Part shown: positions 14,919 through 19,580 of the stretch, in pieces
Layout: every line of letters starts with the position of its first letter
Numbering within the stretch: position 1 is the stretch's first letter
Virus record (IMG/VR): IMGVR_UViG_3300036719_003187
Span: 1 to 34,506 of that record
Reading direction: 5' to 3' (one strand)
Source of the DNA: a virus
Length of the DNA: 34,506 bases
Made by a program: the position numbers and the translations under genes
Notes under the pieces: generated by a model
Told to the model about the DNA's origin: nothing
Database searches by the model: none
Seen by the model: the letters and a program-made list of their open reading frames with translations, nothing else

Positions 14919-14924
14919 TATGAT
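14896..14924 (+). promoter_or_regulatory. Sigma70-type promoter for tRNA-Arg inside the 3' end of the membrane protein gene
   Basis: TTGACA (14896-14901), a 17-nt spacer and TATGAT (14919-14924). The -35 box fills the loop of a hairpin formed by CCTTGGG (14889-14895) and CCCTAAGG (14906-14913, one bulged T). The expected start near 14931 is 5 nt before the tRNA. Confidence 0.75.
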
Positions 14925-14935
14925 AAATGAGTAAT

Positions 14936-15009
14936 GACTCAGTAGCTCAGTTGGATAGAGCATCTGCCTTCTAAGCAGTTGGTCGGGGGTTCAAGTCCCT
15001 CCTGAGTCG
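14936..15009 (+). tRNA. tRNA-Arg (anticodon TCT)
   Basis: Acceptor GACTCAG pairs perfectly with CTGAGTC. The anticodon loop CTTCTAA gives TCT. The T arm is GGGGG-TTCAAGT-CCCTC. The outermost anticodon-stem pair is a T-T mismatch. CCA is not encoded. Confidence 0.95.
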
Positions 15010-15013
15010 CCTT

Positions 15014-15095
15014 GTCGTTGTGGCGGAATTGGTAGACGCGCTGGGTTTAGGTTCCAGTAGATTAATCTGTGAAGGTTCAAGTCCTTTCAACGACA
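15014..15095 (+). tRNA. tRNA-Leu (anticodon TAG)
   Basis: Acceptor GTCGTTG pairs perfectly with CAACGAC. Anticodon stem CTGGG/TCCAG encloses loop TTTAGGT, so the anticodon is TAG. A class II variable arm is present. It lies 4 nt after tRNA-Arg and is likely cotranscribed. Confidence 0.95.
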
Positions 15096-15096
15096 C

Positions 15097-15125
15097 TTGA
15101 CAATCAAATCTAAATGGTTTATGAT
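15097..15125 (+). promoter_or_regulatory. Sigma70-type promoter for tRNA-Gly, boxes joined by an inverted repeat
   Basis: TTGACA (15097-15102), a 17-nt spacer and TATGAT (15120-15125). GACAATCA (15099-15106) and TGATTGTC (15122-15129) are perfect 8-nt inverted arms that overlap the -35 and -10 boxes respectively. The start near 15132 is about 4 nt before the tRNA. Confidence 0.75.
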
Positions 15126-15135
15126 TGTCTTATAT

Positions 15136-15207
15136 GCGGAGTTAGTTCAGTGGTAGAACGCTATCCTTCCAAGTTAGATGTCGTCGGTTCGAATCCGATA
15201 CTCCGCT
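15136..15207 (+). tRNA. tRNA-Gly (anticodon TCC)
   Basis: Acceptor GCGGAGT pairs perfectly with ACTCCGC. The anticodon loop CTTCCAA gives TCC, and the T loop is TTCGAAT. One T-T mismatch lies in the anticodon stem. Discriminator T. Confidence 0.95.
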
Positions 15208-15209
15208 CT

Positions 15210-15223
15210 GAACCTTCGGGTTC
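15210..15223 (+). terminator. Short UUCG hairpin after tRNA-Gly
   Basis: GAACC-TTCG-GGTTC is a 5-bp stem with the very stable C(TTCG)G loop. There is no T-run, so it may mark a 3' end for processing rather than stop polymerase. Confidence 0.55.
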
Positions 15224-15231
15224 TATAAATA
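15224..15231 (+). promoter_or_regulatory. T4-type late promoter (TATAAATA)
   Basis: Exact TATAAATA directly after the UUCG hairpin, 28 nt before the HNH nuclease ATG. Confidence 0.65.
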
Positions 15232-15258
15232 ATGGTAGAACAATAAAACTTCTACCAA

Positions 15259-15561
15259 ATGACAAAAGAAACTAGAACGTATGCTGATCGTAGAGAAGCA
15301 AATAAAGCAAGCGTCATCAAAAGACGTAAGCAAAACAAACTTCTTCTAGTAGAATATAAAGGTGGTAAGTGTGAACGATGTGGATACGATAAATGCATTG
15401 CTGCTTTAGAGTTTCACCATCTTGATCCCACTACTAAGGAATCTAAAAACCTTGGAACCACTGCTGCCATAGAAAAACAAAAGGCAGAAGCAGATAAATG
15501 TATTCTTGTATGTGCTAACTGTCATCGAGAAATACATGAAGAACAACGTAATGGGGTGTAG
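15259..15561 (+). CDS. HNH endonuclease, free-standing, overlapping tRNA-Asn
   Basis: The 100-aa protein has a basic N-terminus (residues 5-30) and a compact HNH core: CERCGYDKC for the zinc ribbon, LEFHHLDP with the catalytic His pair, and KCILVCANCHREIHEE with the second zinc CxxC and the final His. Such free-standing HNH enzymes nick DNA and often act as homing nucleases in T4-like phages. Its stop codon TAG is made from the conserved T8-A9-G10 of tRNA-Asn, so the gene overlaps the tRNA by 10 nt. A late promoter precedes it. Confidence 0.85.
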   Translation: MTKETRTYADRREANKASVIKRRKQNKLLLVEYKGGKCERCGYDKCIAALEFHHLDPTTKESKNLGTTAAIEKQKAEADKCILVCANCHREIHEEQRNGV

Positions 15562-15624
15562 CTCAGCGGTAGTAGCGGGATGCTGTTAACATCTAGGTCG
15601 CAGGTTCGATCCCTGCCGCCCCAG
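15552..15624 (+). tRNA. tRNA-Asn (anticodon GTT)
   Basis: Acceptor TGGGGTG pairs with CGCCCCA (one T-G pair). The anticodon stem GGATG/CATCT encloses CTGTTAA, giving GTT. T arm GCAGG-TTCGATC-CCTGC; discriminator G. Its first 10 nt are also the end of the HNH gene. Confidence 0.93.
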
Positions 15625-15777
15625 TTGATAGGGTTGGAAATGTCCGATTCTATCATAAGAGTCGGGATCATCATATCCGACTCACTAAATCCTAAGTTTA
15701 CTTAGGTCGGGGACTTGATCACCCCCGTTCGTTGCGGAGAGTGTCTTCCGCGAGTGGTGGGCACTCACTACTCATTT
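15625..15777 (+). ncRNA. Highly structured non-coding stretch between tRNA-Asn and tRNA-Val
   Basis: About 150 nt without a credible ORF contain six successive hairpins: TGATAG/CTATCA (15626-15655), GAGTCGG/CCGACTC (15659-15683), CCTAAG/CTTAGG (15691-15706), GGGG/CCCC (15709-15725), GCGGA/TCCGC (15734-15751) and GAGTG/CACTC (15752-15766). It is visibly more G/C-rich than its surroundings. It does not fit a tRNA cloverleaf. Most likely it is cotranscribed with the tRNAs. Function unknown. Confidence 0.5.
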
Positions 15778-15849
15778 GGGCGATTGGCGCAGCGGTAGCG
15801 CAGCTGCTTTACACGCAGACGGTCATTGGTTCGAATCCGATATTGCCCA
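15778..15849 (+). tRNA. tRNA-Val (anticodon TAC)
   Basis: Acceptor GGGCGAT pairs with ATTGCCC (one G-T pair). The anticodon loop TTTACAC gives TAC. T arm ends TTCGAAT; discriminator A. The outer anticodon-stem pair is a G-A mismatch. Confidence 0.93.
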
Positions 15850-15853
15850 CTTG

Positions 15854-15861
15854 CATAAATA
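15854..15861 (+). promoter_or_regulatory. Late promoter (CATAAATA)
   Basis: CATAAATATTC lies 5 nt after tRNA-Val and 17 nt before the ATG of the Dps-like gene. Confidence 0.6.
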
Positions 15862-15877
15862 TTCTAAAAAGAGTAGA

Positions 15878-16312
15878 ATGGAAAAACTTTATAAGTTAAT
15901 TTCTGATGCTCAGGCAACACTTTTTATGCTATTCCAAAAAACTTGGGTATATCATTGGAATGTAGTTGGATCGGAGTTTTATCAGTTTCATAAAGTATTT
16001 GGAAAACAATACGAAGAAATGTTTGAGGAGATTGATCGTCTCACCGAACATATGAGATATTTAAATATCAAACCAGTAAGTACTCTCACAAGAATTACCG
16101 AAGTATCTCACATCTTAGAGGCAAATAATTCTCTTGATGATATGGGAATGGTTAGAGATCTTCTTGCCGATAATGAAACTCTAGTTAGTTTACTTTCAAA
16201 AGTTGCTGAAGAGGCAGACGAGCAAGGATCAAGAGGAACAACAAATCTTGTAGAAGATTTGATTGAATCTCACGGAAAAAATGTATGGATGTTAAGATCA
16301 TTTTTACAATGA
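15878..16312 (+). CDS. Dps-like ferritin-family protein
   Basis: The 144-aa protein has the Dps signature YHWNVVGSEFYQFHKVFGKQYEE..EEIDRLTEHMR, with both His residues and the later Asp/Glu pair (DRLTE) of the inter-subunit ferroxidase site. Where many family members have HxxFE or HxxxD it has HKVFG, so one iron ligand may be absent or supplied elsewhere. Dps proteins form 12-mers that oxidise and store iron and protect DNA from peroxide. The ATG at 15878 is chosen because a longer reading would run through tRNA-Val. A late promoter suggests expression late in infection, when light-driven oxidative stress is high. Confidence 0.85.
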   Translation: MEKLYKLISDAQATLFMLFQKTWVYHWNVVGSEFYQFHKVFGKQYEEMFEEIDRLTEHMRYLNIKPVSTLTRITEVSHILEANNSLDDMGMVRDLLADNETLVSLLSKVAEEADEQGSRGTTNLVEDLIESHGKNVWMLRSFLQ

Positions 16313-16327
16313 ACAGGACAAAGAACA

Positions 16328-16573
16328 ATGATTATCGTAAGATGTAGAGATTGCAATAAAGAAATTGCAAGCACAAATAAAATTCAAGTCTGTGGTTGTC
16401 CAAATATGATGACTGTGAGAGGTGATAACGTGTCTGCAGTTGACTTAAGTAGAGTTATTATGGTAAACTCTACTCAGAAAGAACAAAAAAACTTTCTGAC
16501 ATCACAAGATATTGCTTGGCAAGAGGCAAGACGCCAACGCAAAGTAAAGCGTTTGGACTTTGAAATCCGTTGA
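16328..16573 (+). CDS. Small zinc-ribbon-like protein, 81 aa
   Basis: The N-terminus contains CRDC (residues 6-9) and CGCP (about 22-25), enough cysteines for a compact zinc site. The middle is VSAVDLSRVIMVNS, and the C-terminus is a basic helical tail (WQEARRQRKVKRLDFEIR). I recognise it as a recurrent cyanophage small protein without known function; a nucleic-acid or protein contact through the basic tail is possible. It follows the Dps-like gene by 15 nt and is cotranscribed. Confidence 0.75.
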   Translation: MIIVRCRDCNKEIASTNKIQVCGCPNMMTVRGDNVSAVDLSRVIMVNSTQKEQKNFLTSQDIAWQEARRQRKVKRLDFEIR

Positions 16574-16582
16574 GGACTTATT

Positions 16583-16667
16583 GGAAAGGTGGTCGAGTGG
16601 TTGAAGGCTCTAGTCTTGAAAACTAGCGATGTGAAAGCATCCGTGGGTTCGAATCCCACCCTTTCCG
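16583..16667 (+). tRNA. tRNA-Ser (anticodon TGA)
   Basis: Acceptor GGAAAGG pairs perfectly with CCTTTCC. Anticodon stem CTAGT/ACTAG encloses CTTGAAA, giving TGA. A class II variable arm (GCGATGTGAAAGCATC) is present. Discriminator G. Confidence 0.96.
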
Positions 16668-16675
16668 TTTAAATG

Positions 16676-16719
16676 GTTACGAACTTAACAATTTCTTTAA
16701 CAGTGTTACGAACTAAACA
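16676..16719 (+). repeat. Two direct copies of a 15-nt element upstream of the 49-aa gene
   Basis: GTTACGAACTTAACA (16676-16690) and GTTACGAACTAAACA (16705-16719) differ by one base and start 29 nt apart, just upstream of a TATAAT -10 box. They could be paired binding sites for an activator, since the -35 region is poor. Confidence 0.6.
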
Positions 16720-16752
16720 CAATTATTGATGTTTGAAGTTGTGCAATTAGTA

Positions 16753-16758
16753 TATAAT
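16753..16758 (+). promoter_or_regulatory. TATAAT -10 element without a good -35
   Basis: TATAAT is 20 nt before the ATG at 16778. The best -35 options (TTGATG at 16726 with 21-nt spacing, TTGAAG at 16733 with 14-nt spacing) are poorly placed, which would fit an activator-dependent (middle-type) promoter. Confidence 0.45.
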
Positions 16759-16777
16759 AGTAATATGCGCAAAACCC

Positions 16778-16927
16778 ATGGATCAGCATACTTATGAGAA
16801 CTGGGTGAAAATTAAAGCAACTTTTGAATCTTCTGGTAATACTGACAATATGTTCTATAAAAGAGCAGTTGAAATTGTTAAAACACGAAGAGATCCTCTT
16901 GCAAAATATCTTGGAGATGAGAAATGA
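16778..16927 (+). CDS. Small conserved cyanophage protein, 49 aa
   Basis: The protein (MDQHTYENWVKIKATFESSG...) is soluble and helical, with a TDNMFYKRAVEIVKTRRDPLAKYL segment. It starts about 12 nt after a probable transcription start with no clear ribosome binding site, and overlaps the next gene by 4 nt. I recognise the ENWVKIK...TDNMFYKRAV pattern as recurring in cyanophages; function unknown. Confidence 0.7.
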   Translation: MDQHTYENWVKIKATFESSGNTDNMFYKRAVEIVKTRRDPLAKYLGDEK

Positions 16928-17127
16928 TGCACGAACAAGATGAATTCATAAGCCGTTCTGAAGTTCAGGAGATGATCGATGCTGCAATACGACGACACAA
17001 CCGTAATGCTTCTATCATTAGTATGTGCGTCGGTTGGGTGGTTCTTTCTTTATTTGCTGAGGGACTTCTAAGACTCGTTGGGGTGATTCCACCCCTACTA
17101 CCATGGATCAAAATTACTCTGAACTAA
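16924..17127 (+). CDS. Small membrane protein, 67 aa
   Basis: A polar N-terminus with a short helix (SEVQEMIDAAIRRHNRNAS) is followed by a hydrophobic region (about 30-60) with one or two membrane passes and a PP turn (IISMCVGWVVLSLFAEGLLR, then GVIPPLLPWI). The start overlaps the preceding stop (ATGA type), and its 3' end overlaps the next gene by 25 nt. The basic helix before the membrane segment predicts a cytoplasmic N-terminus. It is the first of a run of tiny membrane proteins; function unknown. Confidence 0.75.
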   Translation: MMHEQDEFISRSEVQEMIDAAIRRHNRNASIISMCVGWVVLSLFAEGLLRLVGVIPPLLPWIKITLN

Positions 17128-17405
17128 TTTTTTTAGTTCCCTGGTTTGTTTTATTAATTATTGCAATATCAATGTTTATACAAGGTTGGATGGTTATACA
17201 TGAATCTCATGGATATAGAGAAAATCCAAAGGTTAAGGGTCATCCAGAAATGAAAGGAGTTAAAAAAGGAGACGGATTAATGGTTGTGAATTTCAATCAA
17301 ATGCCAGATGAAGATTACAACGAACTTTATGGTCGCATTCAAAGATTAAAAATGGAAGAATTATTTGAGGAACCTTCTAGTTATGAGGATGACGAAGATG
17401 ACTAA
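17103..17405 (+). CDS. Membrane-anchored protein with acidic tail, 100 aa
   Basis: One membrane segment near the N-terminus (about 7-28, ELIFLVPWFVLLIIAISMF) is followed by a cytoplasmic or periplasmic domain with HESHGYRENPKVKGHPEMKG, then VKKGDGLMVVNFNQMPDEDYNELYGRIQRLKMEELFEE and an Asp/Glu-rich end. The GHPEMKGVKxGDGLMVVNF pattern is one I associate with cyanophage hypothetical proteins. It overlaps its neighbours on both sides, so expression is coupled to theirs. Confidence 0.75.
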   Translation: MDQNYSELIFLVPWFVLLIIAISMFIQGWMVIHESHGYRENPKVKGHPEMKGVKKGDGLMVVNFNQMPDEDYNELYGRIQRLKMEELFEEPSSYEDDEDD

Positions 17406-17487
17406 AACTTTTATATCTTCTATATTACTTTTAACATCCATTGGGTTGTTTATCCGATGGGGACTTACTCACGCATATCCACAATGA
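17398..17487 (+). CDS. Tiny single-pass membrane peptide, 29 aa
   Basis: The frame reads MTKTFISSILLLTSIGLFIRWGLTHAYPQ in two parts (first 17 residues hydrophobic, then RWG...). It overlaps the preceding gene by 8 nt and the next by 4 nt (ATGA). The overlaps at both ends and the membrane-like sequence are the only support. The size is like that of small photosystem or cytochrome subunits, but there is no specific match. Confidence 0.5.
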   Translation: MTKTFISSILLLTSIGLFIRWGLTHAYPQ

Positions 17488-17654
17488 ACTATTCACTAAC
17501 TTTAAGAGAATGTCCACATTGTCACGGCAATTTGATTGATGATGAAATTAGTGATCCAATTAAAAAATTTTGTGAATCTGGGGCATTTCATTCTAATTTA
17601 CTATTTTCTGATGAAGGGTGGGTTTGCCCTCACTGCAATGGAGTTATCAAATGA
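17484..17654 (+). CDS. Small double-CxxC zinc protein, 56 aa
   Basis: Two CPHC knuckles, at residues 9-12 and about 49-52, are 40 residues apart. They bracket an acidic centre (NLIDDEISDPIKKFCESG), as in rubredoxin-like or zinc-ribbon domains. The ATG at 17484 is preferred because it overlaps the preceding stop; an upstream in-frame start at 17457 would overlap more. It could be a redox or zinc-binding adaptor; no specific family is claimed. Confidence 0.7.
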   Translation: MNYSLTLRECPHCHGNLIDDEISDPIKKFCESGAFHSNLLFSDEGWVCPHCNGVIK

Positions 17655-17896
17655 GTTATTATAATTTTATAACATATGAAGTGTTATTGTTAATTATGGC
17701 ACTTTCAGTTATTAATCATTTCAAAGCAAAGAAGTTTAATTTGGTTTTAAGTATTGCCTCAACTGTACTCACTATTTTTTTATGTACTATTGCATTTTGG
17801 TGGATGGTGGATACTGTAGTATATCTAAAATGGGAAGTCCTAAAGTCTCCACTACTTAATAATGGAGTAAAAGAACAGGTTGTTTTACCTATCTAA
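17651..17896 (+). CDS. Two-pass membrane protein, 81 aa
   Basis: Two hydrophobic segments (about 5-22, FITYEVLLLIMALSVI, and about 30-53, LVLSIASTVLTIFLCTIAFW) are separated by a short basic turn (HFKAKKFN), which the positive-inside rule places in the cytoplasm. A polar C-terminus follows. The ATG overlaps the preceding stop (ATGA). No family is recognised. Confidence 0.65.
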   Translation: MSYYNFITYEVLLLIMALSVINHFKAKKFNLVLSIASTVLTIFLCTIAFWWMVDTVVYLKWEVLKSPLLNNGVKEQVVLPI

Positions 17897-17965
17897 TAAA
17901 AGTATTATTCATTTCTATACCTTTTGTTTTAGTAAAGTTTTATTTCGGAACACTAGAAGGATACT

Positions 17966-18190
17966 ATGACACAAGACAATGTAATGGCAATGAAACCACA
18001 TATCAAACAACGATATGGATTTGTAGCATCGGCATTTGTAAGAATGTGGGGACACACTTCTCTACATGATCATCGTATTGTAGAATTTTGTACTGAATGG
18101 GCATATAAAGATGTAAATGCTCCGTTAGGAAGTTTGTATGATGTAGACCAATATTTTTATTACGAATTTAAATCTTGGAGAGGATACTAA
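17966..18190 (+). CDS. Conserved cyanophage protein, 74 aa
   Basis: The protein is soluble and aromatic-rich (KQRYGFVASAFVRMWGHTSLHDHRIVEFCTEWAYKD, then APLGSLYDVDQYFYYEFKSWRGY). AGAAGGA precedes the ATG by 6 nt. The RYGFVASAF.RMWGH...EWA pattern seems conserved in cyanophages. No catalytic motif is apparent. It is followed by a TAATG-type overlap with a 37-aa gene. Confidence 0.75.
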   Translation: MTQDNVMAMKPHIKQRYGFVASAFVRMWGHTSLHDHRIVEFCTEWAYKDVNAPLGSLYDVDQYFYYEFKSWRGY

Positions 18191-18303
18191 TGTTACATTT
18201 AGTAGAAACACTTGCATCAAGTCCAATCTGGTTGGGACTTTGCGGAGCAGGCTTGACAGTCGTTCCAATCCTGGGTATAATGCTTATACACCGAAATAAA
18301 TAA
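18190..18303 (+). CDS. Tiny membrane peptide, 37 aa, with an embedded promoter
   Basis: The frame reads MLHLVETLASSPIWLGLCGA then a hydrophobic stretch ending MLIHRNK: one membrane pass with a basic C-terminus. Its start overlaps the preceding stop (TAATG). The consensus promoter for tRNA-Pro lies within its coding sequence (18253-18281), so the two uses constrain each other. It may be only a by-product of the promoter region. Confidence 0.5.
   Translation: MLHLVETLASSPIWLGLCGAGLTVVPILGIMLIHRNK
18253..18281 (+). promoter_or_regulatory. Consensus sigma70 promoter for tRNA-Pro
   Basis: Exact TTGACA (18253-18258), a 17-nt spacer and exact TATAAT (18276-18281). The start near 18288 is about 24 nt before the tRNA; it could also serve the antitoxin-like gene and the tRNAs beyond. 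Confidence 0.85.
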
Positions 18304-18311
18304 AGGCACTT

Positions 18312-18385
18312 CGGAATGTAGCTCAGTTTGGTAGAGCACTCGCTTTGGGAGCGAGATGTCGCAGGTTCGAATCCTGTCATTCCGA
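18312..18385 (+). tRNA. tRNA-Pro (anticodon TGG)
   Basis: Acceptor CGGAATG pairs perfectly with CATTCCG. Anticodon stem CTCGC/GCGAG encloses TTTGGGA, giving TGG. T arm GCAGG-TTCGAAT-CCTGT; discriminator A. Confidence 0.96.
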
Positions 18386-18401
18386 TCATAAAACTCACTT
18401 T

Positions 18402-18638
18402 ATGAATAAAATGAATCAAGAAATCGACGAACTTCAGTCTTTTACAATCGAAGAGTTTCAGGCAGATTTTGATAATCTGATAGACAAAGTTCAAAATGGT
18501 GAATCATTCTTGATAAAAAGTGAGCACGGAAATGCAATAATGGTTCCTTACAACGAAGTCATACGAATATGTGAGGAATCAAATGTGGATTTTGAAGAGA
18601 TAGTTAAAATTCACACAGATCACGAAGAAGGTTCGTGA
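18402..18638 (+). CDS. Phd/YefM-like antitoxin-type protein without a visible toxin
   Basis: The 78-aa protein has the Phd/YefM core: SFTIEEFQADFDNLIDKVQNGESFLI followed by KSEHGNAIMVPYNEV. This matches the usual pattern of a helix, a NGE turn and a strand pair with G-x-x-x-x-VP. The C-terminus is acidic (IHTDHEEGS), where toxins usually bind. No toxin ORF flanks it; it sits between tRNA-Pro and tRNA-Ile. Phd-type proteins repress DNA and neutralise toxins such as Doc or YoeB. A phage-borne copy could neutralise a host toxin-antitoxin defence or act as a regulator. Confidence 0.65.
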   Translation: MNKMNQEIDELQSFTIEEFQADFDNLIDKVQNGESFLIKSEHGNAIMVPYNEVIRICEESNVDFEEIVKIHTDHEEGS

Positions 18639-18645
18639 TTTTTAT

Positions 18646-18717
18646 GGGAATATAGCTTAATGGTTAGAGCGGCCTGCTTATAACGGGTTAGTCTGGGTTC
18701 AACTCCCAGTATTCCTA
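18646..18717 (+). tRNA. tRNA-Ile (anticodon TAT)
   Basis: Acceptor GGGAATA pairs with TATTCCT (one G-T pair). The anticodon loop CTTATAA gives TAT, which reads the rare AUA codon directly. T arm CTGGG-TTCAACT-CCCAG; discriminator A. Confidence 0.92.
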
Positions 18718-18721
18718 CCTT

Positions 18722-18794
18722 GCTGGTTTACCCATCTGGTGATAGGAGCGTCCTCATAAGACGATATAGGCGTGTTCGATCCACGCAACCAGCA
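18722..18794 (+). tRNA. tRNA with anticodon CAT (Met, or Ile if modified), unusual D arm
   Basis: Acceptor GCTGGTT pairs perfectly with AACCAGC. The anticodon loop CTCATAA gives CAT. T arm GCGTG-TTCGATC-CACGC. The D arm (CCCATCTGGTGATAGG) lacks the normal GCTC/GAGC stem and can form a longer hairpin with a C-A mismatch. It lies 4 nt after tRNA-Ile. Confidence 0.8.
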
Positions 18795-18795
18795 C

Positions 18796-18825
18796 TTGAC
18801 AGAATCCCTGTCAAACCTGTATAAT
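18796..18825 (+). promoter_or_regulatory. Sigma70 promoter with a palindrome over the -35 box
   Basis: TTGACA (18796-18801), an 18-nt spacer and TATAAT (18820-18825). TTGACAG (18796-18802) and CTGTCAA (18808-18814) are perfect 7-nt inverted arms with a 5-nt centre, so the -35 box is itself one arm. The start near 18832 leads the 71-aa gene. Confidence 0.8.
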
Positions 18826-18847
18826 ACATAGGTCAACATTCAAAACA

Positions 18848-19063
18848 ATGACTCTTACAGAAAAATTCAAGAAAGACGTTCAAACTCTTCGTGGTGCAGC
18901 AAACGGGGACTTTTATCTTGATGTAAAGAATCCGAAACTTTACAAAAAAGTCCGTCGTTATTATGAAAATGAAGGCGTAGTATTCTCTGGTGATCCTCTG
19001 GATGACTATGAAATGCTTATGGAGTACGTTCTTGCTGACATTGAAACTGTTGAGGTTGCTTGA
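18848..19063 (+). CDS. Conserved cyanophage early-type protein, 71 aa
   Basis: The protein (MTLTEKFKKDVQTLRGAANG...) continues DFYLDVKNPKLYKKVRRYYENEGVVFSGD and has an acidic end. It reads as a small alpha/beta fold with a basic KLYKKVRRYY helix that could contact nucleic acid. A strong host-type promoter with a palindromic -35 stands 16 nt upstream of the ATG, so it is probably made early. I see it as a recurrent cyanophage family; function unknown. The stop overlaps the next ATG (TGATG). Confidence 0.75.
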   Translation: MTLTEKFKKDVQTLRGAANGDFYLDVKNPKLYKKVRRYYENEGVVFSGDPLDDYEMLMEYVLADIETVEVA

Positions 19064-19290
19064 TGAAAGTTCTTCTTGAACGCAGTGGATACCGTTTTAT
19101 TCAAGATGGTATTCTCGAAATCAATGGAAAACCAGATTATCGTATGCAAAAGAAAAATGAATGGACCAAACGTTGGAACGACATTTATCTTTTTGATAAC
19201 CAAATGCAGTGTCTAACTGCTATGGAAGATCACCAATATGCTCGTTGGTTAGATCCTGATAATCCTGGAGCCTATCGTCATTATACATAG
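19063..19290 (+). CDS. Conserved small protein, 75 aa
   Basis: This soluble protein (MKVLLERSGYRFIQDGILEI...) is rich in aromatics (KNEWTKRWNDIYLFDNQMQC) and ends DPDNPGAYRHYT. The ATG at 19063 shares a base with the stop of the 71-aa gene, so translation is coupled; a TTG one codon earlier is less likely. No motif is recognised beyond the pairing with the preceding gene. Confidence 0.7.
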   Translation: MKVLLERSGYRFIQDGILEINGKPDYRMQKKNEWTKRWNDIYLFDNQMQCLTAMEDHQYARWLDPDNPGAYRHYT

Positions 19291-19339
19291 TCTCGGTATG
19301 ACTTAAAACTAGCCCTGGTCGGTGATGAAATCCCCCTTT

Positions 19340-19579
19340 ATGGCAAAATCTGATGTACTAAGATACGTTGGCAACATTCTCCTTTTATCGGGATATTTTA
19401 TTCTGCTTTGGGGAGATCCAAAAGTTGGATTGCTTGTAAAATGCTTTGGAAATGCTTTTGTAGTTCCATTTGCAATCAAGTATAAGTTTTGGGACATTTT
19501 AGTATTATGTGGTTTTTATGCTGCAATTGAGATTCCAAAATTACTTCAACTATCCTTTCCTAGTTTGTTTGTAAACTAG
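19340..19579 (+). CDS. Small polytopic membrane protein, 79 aa
   Basis: Two or three hydrophobic segments (YVGNILLLSGYFILLWGD, GLLVKCFGNAFVVPFAIKY, ILVLCGFYAAIEIPKLLQL) follow a short start (MAKSDVLR). ATG 19340 is preferred because similar cyanophage proteins begin near this KSD-x-LRY motif; an in-frame ATG at 19325 would add five residues (MKSPF). No ribosome binding site is clear for either. The stop codon lies in the second arm of a perfect inverted repeat. Function unknown. Confidence 0.65.
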   Translation: MAKSDVLRYVGNILLLSGYFILLWGDPKVGLLVKCFGNAFVVPFAIKYKFWDILVLCGFYAAIEIPKLLQLSFPSLFVN

Positions 19580-19580
19580 G
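19559..19580 (+). repeat. Perfect 8-bp inverted repeat over a stop codon
   Basis: CCTAGTTT (19559-19566) and AAACTAGG (19573-19580) with a 6-nt loop; the stop TAG is in the second arm. No T-run follows, so it may protect the 3' end or mark a processing site. Confidence 0.65.

Noticed and set aside
15625-15777. An eleventh tRNA in the structured gap
   Set aside because: No combination of acceptor, anticodon and TTCNANY T arm can be formed; the hairpins are consecutive, not nested.
15776-15877. Extension of the Dps-like protein to a start at 15776
   Set aside because: It would translate through tRNA-Val; the ATG at 15878 fits the family start.
17398-17487. Identification of the 29-aa and 28-aa (33540) membrane peptides as photosystem or cytochrome subunits
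   Set aside because: Size and single helix fit, but no subunit-specific residues could be recognised.
18345-18401. Extension of the Phd-like protein upstream to 18345
   Set aside because: It would read through tRNA-Pro; the ATG at 18402 gives the conserved start.
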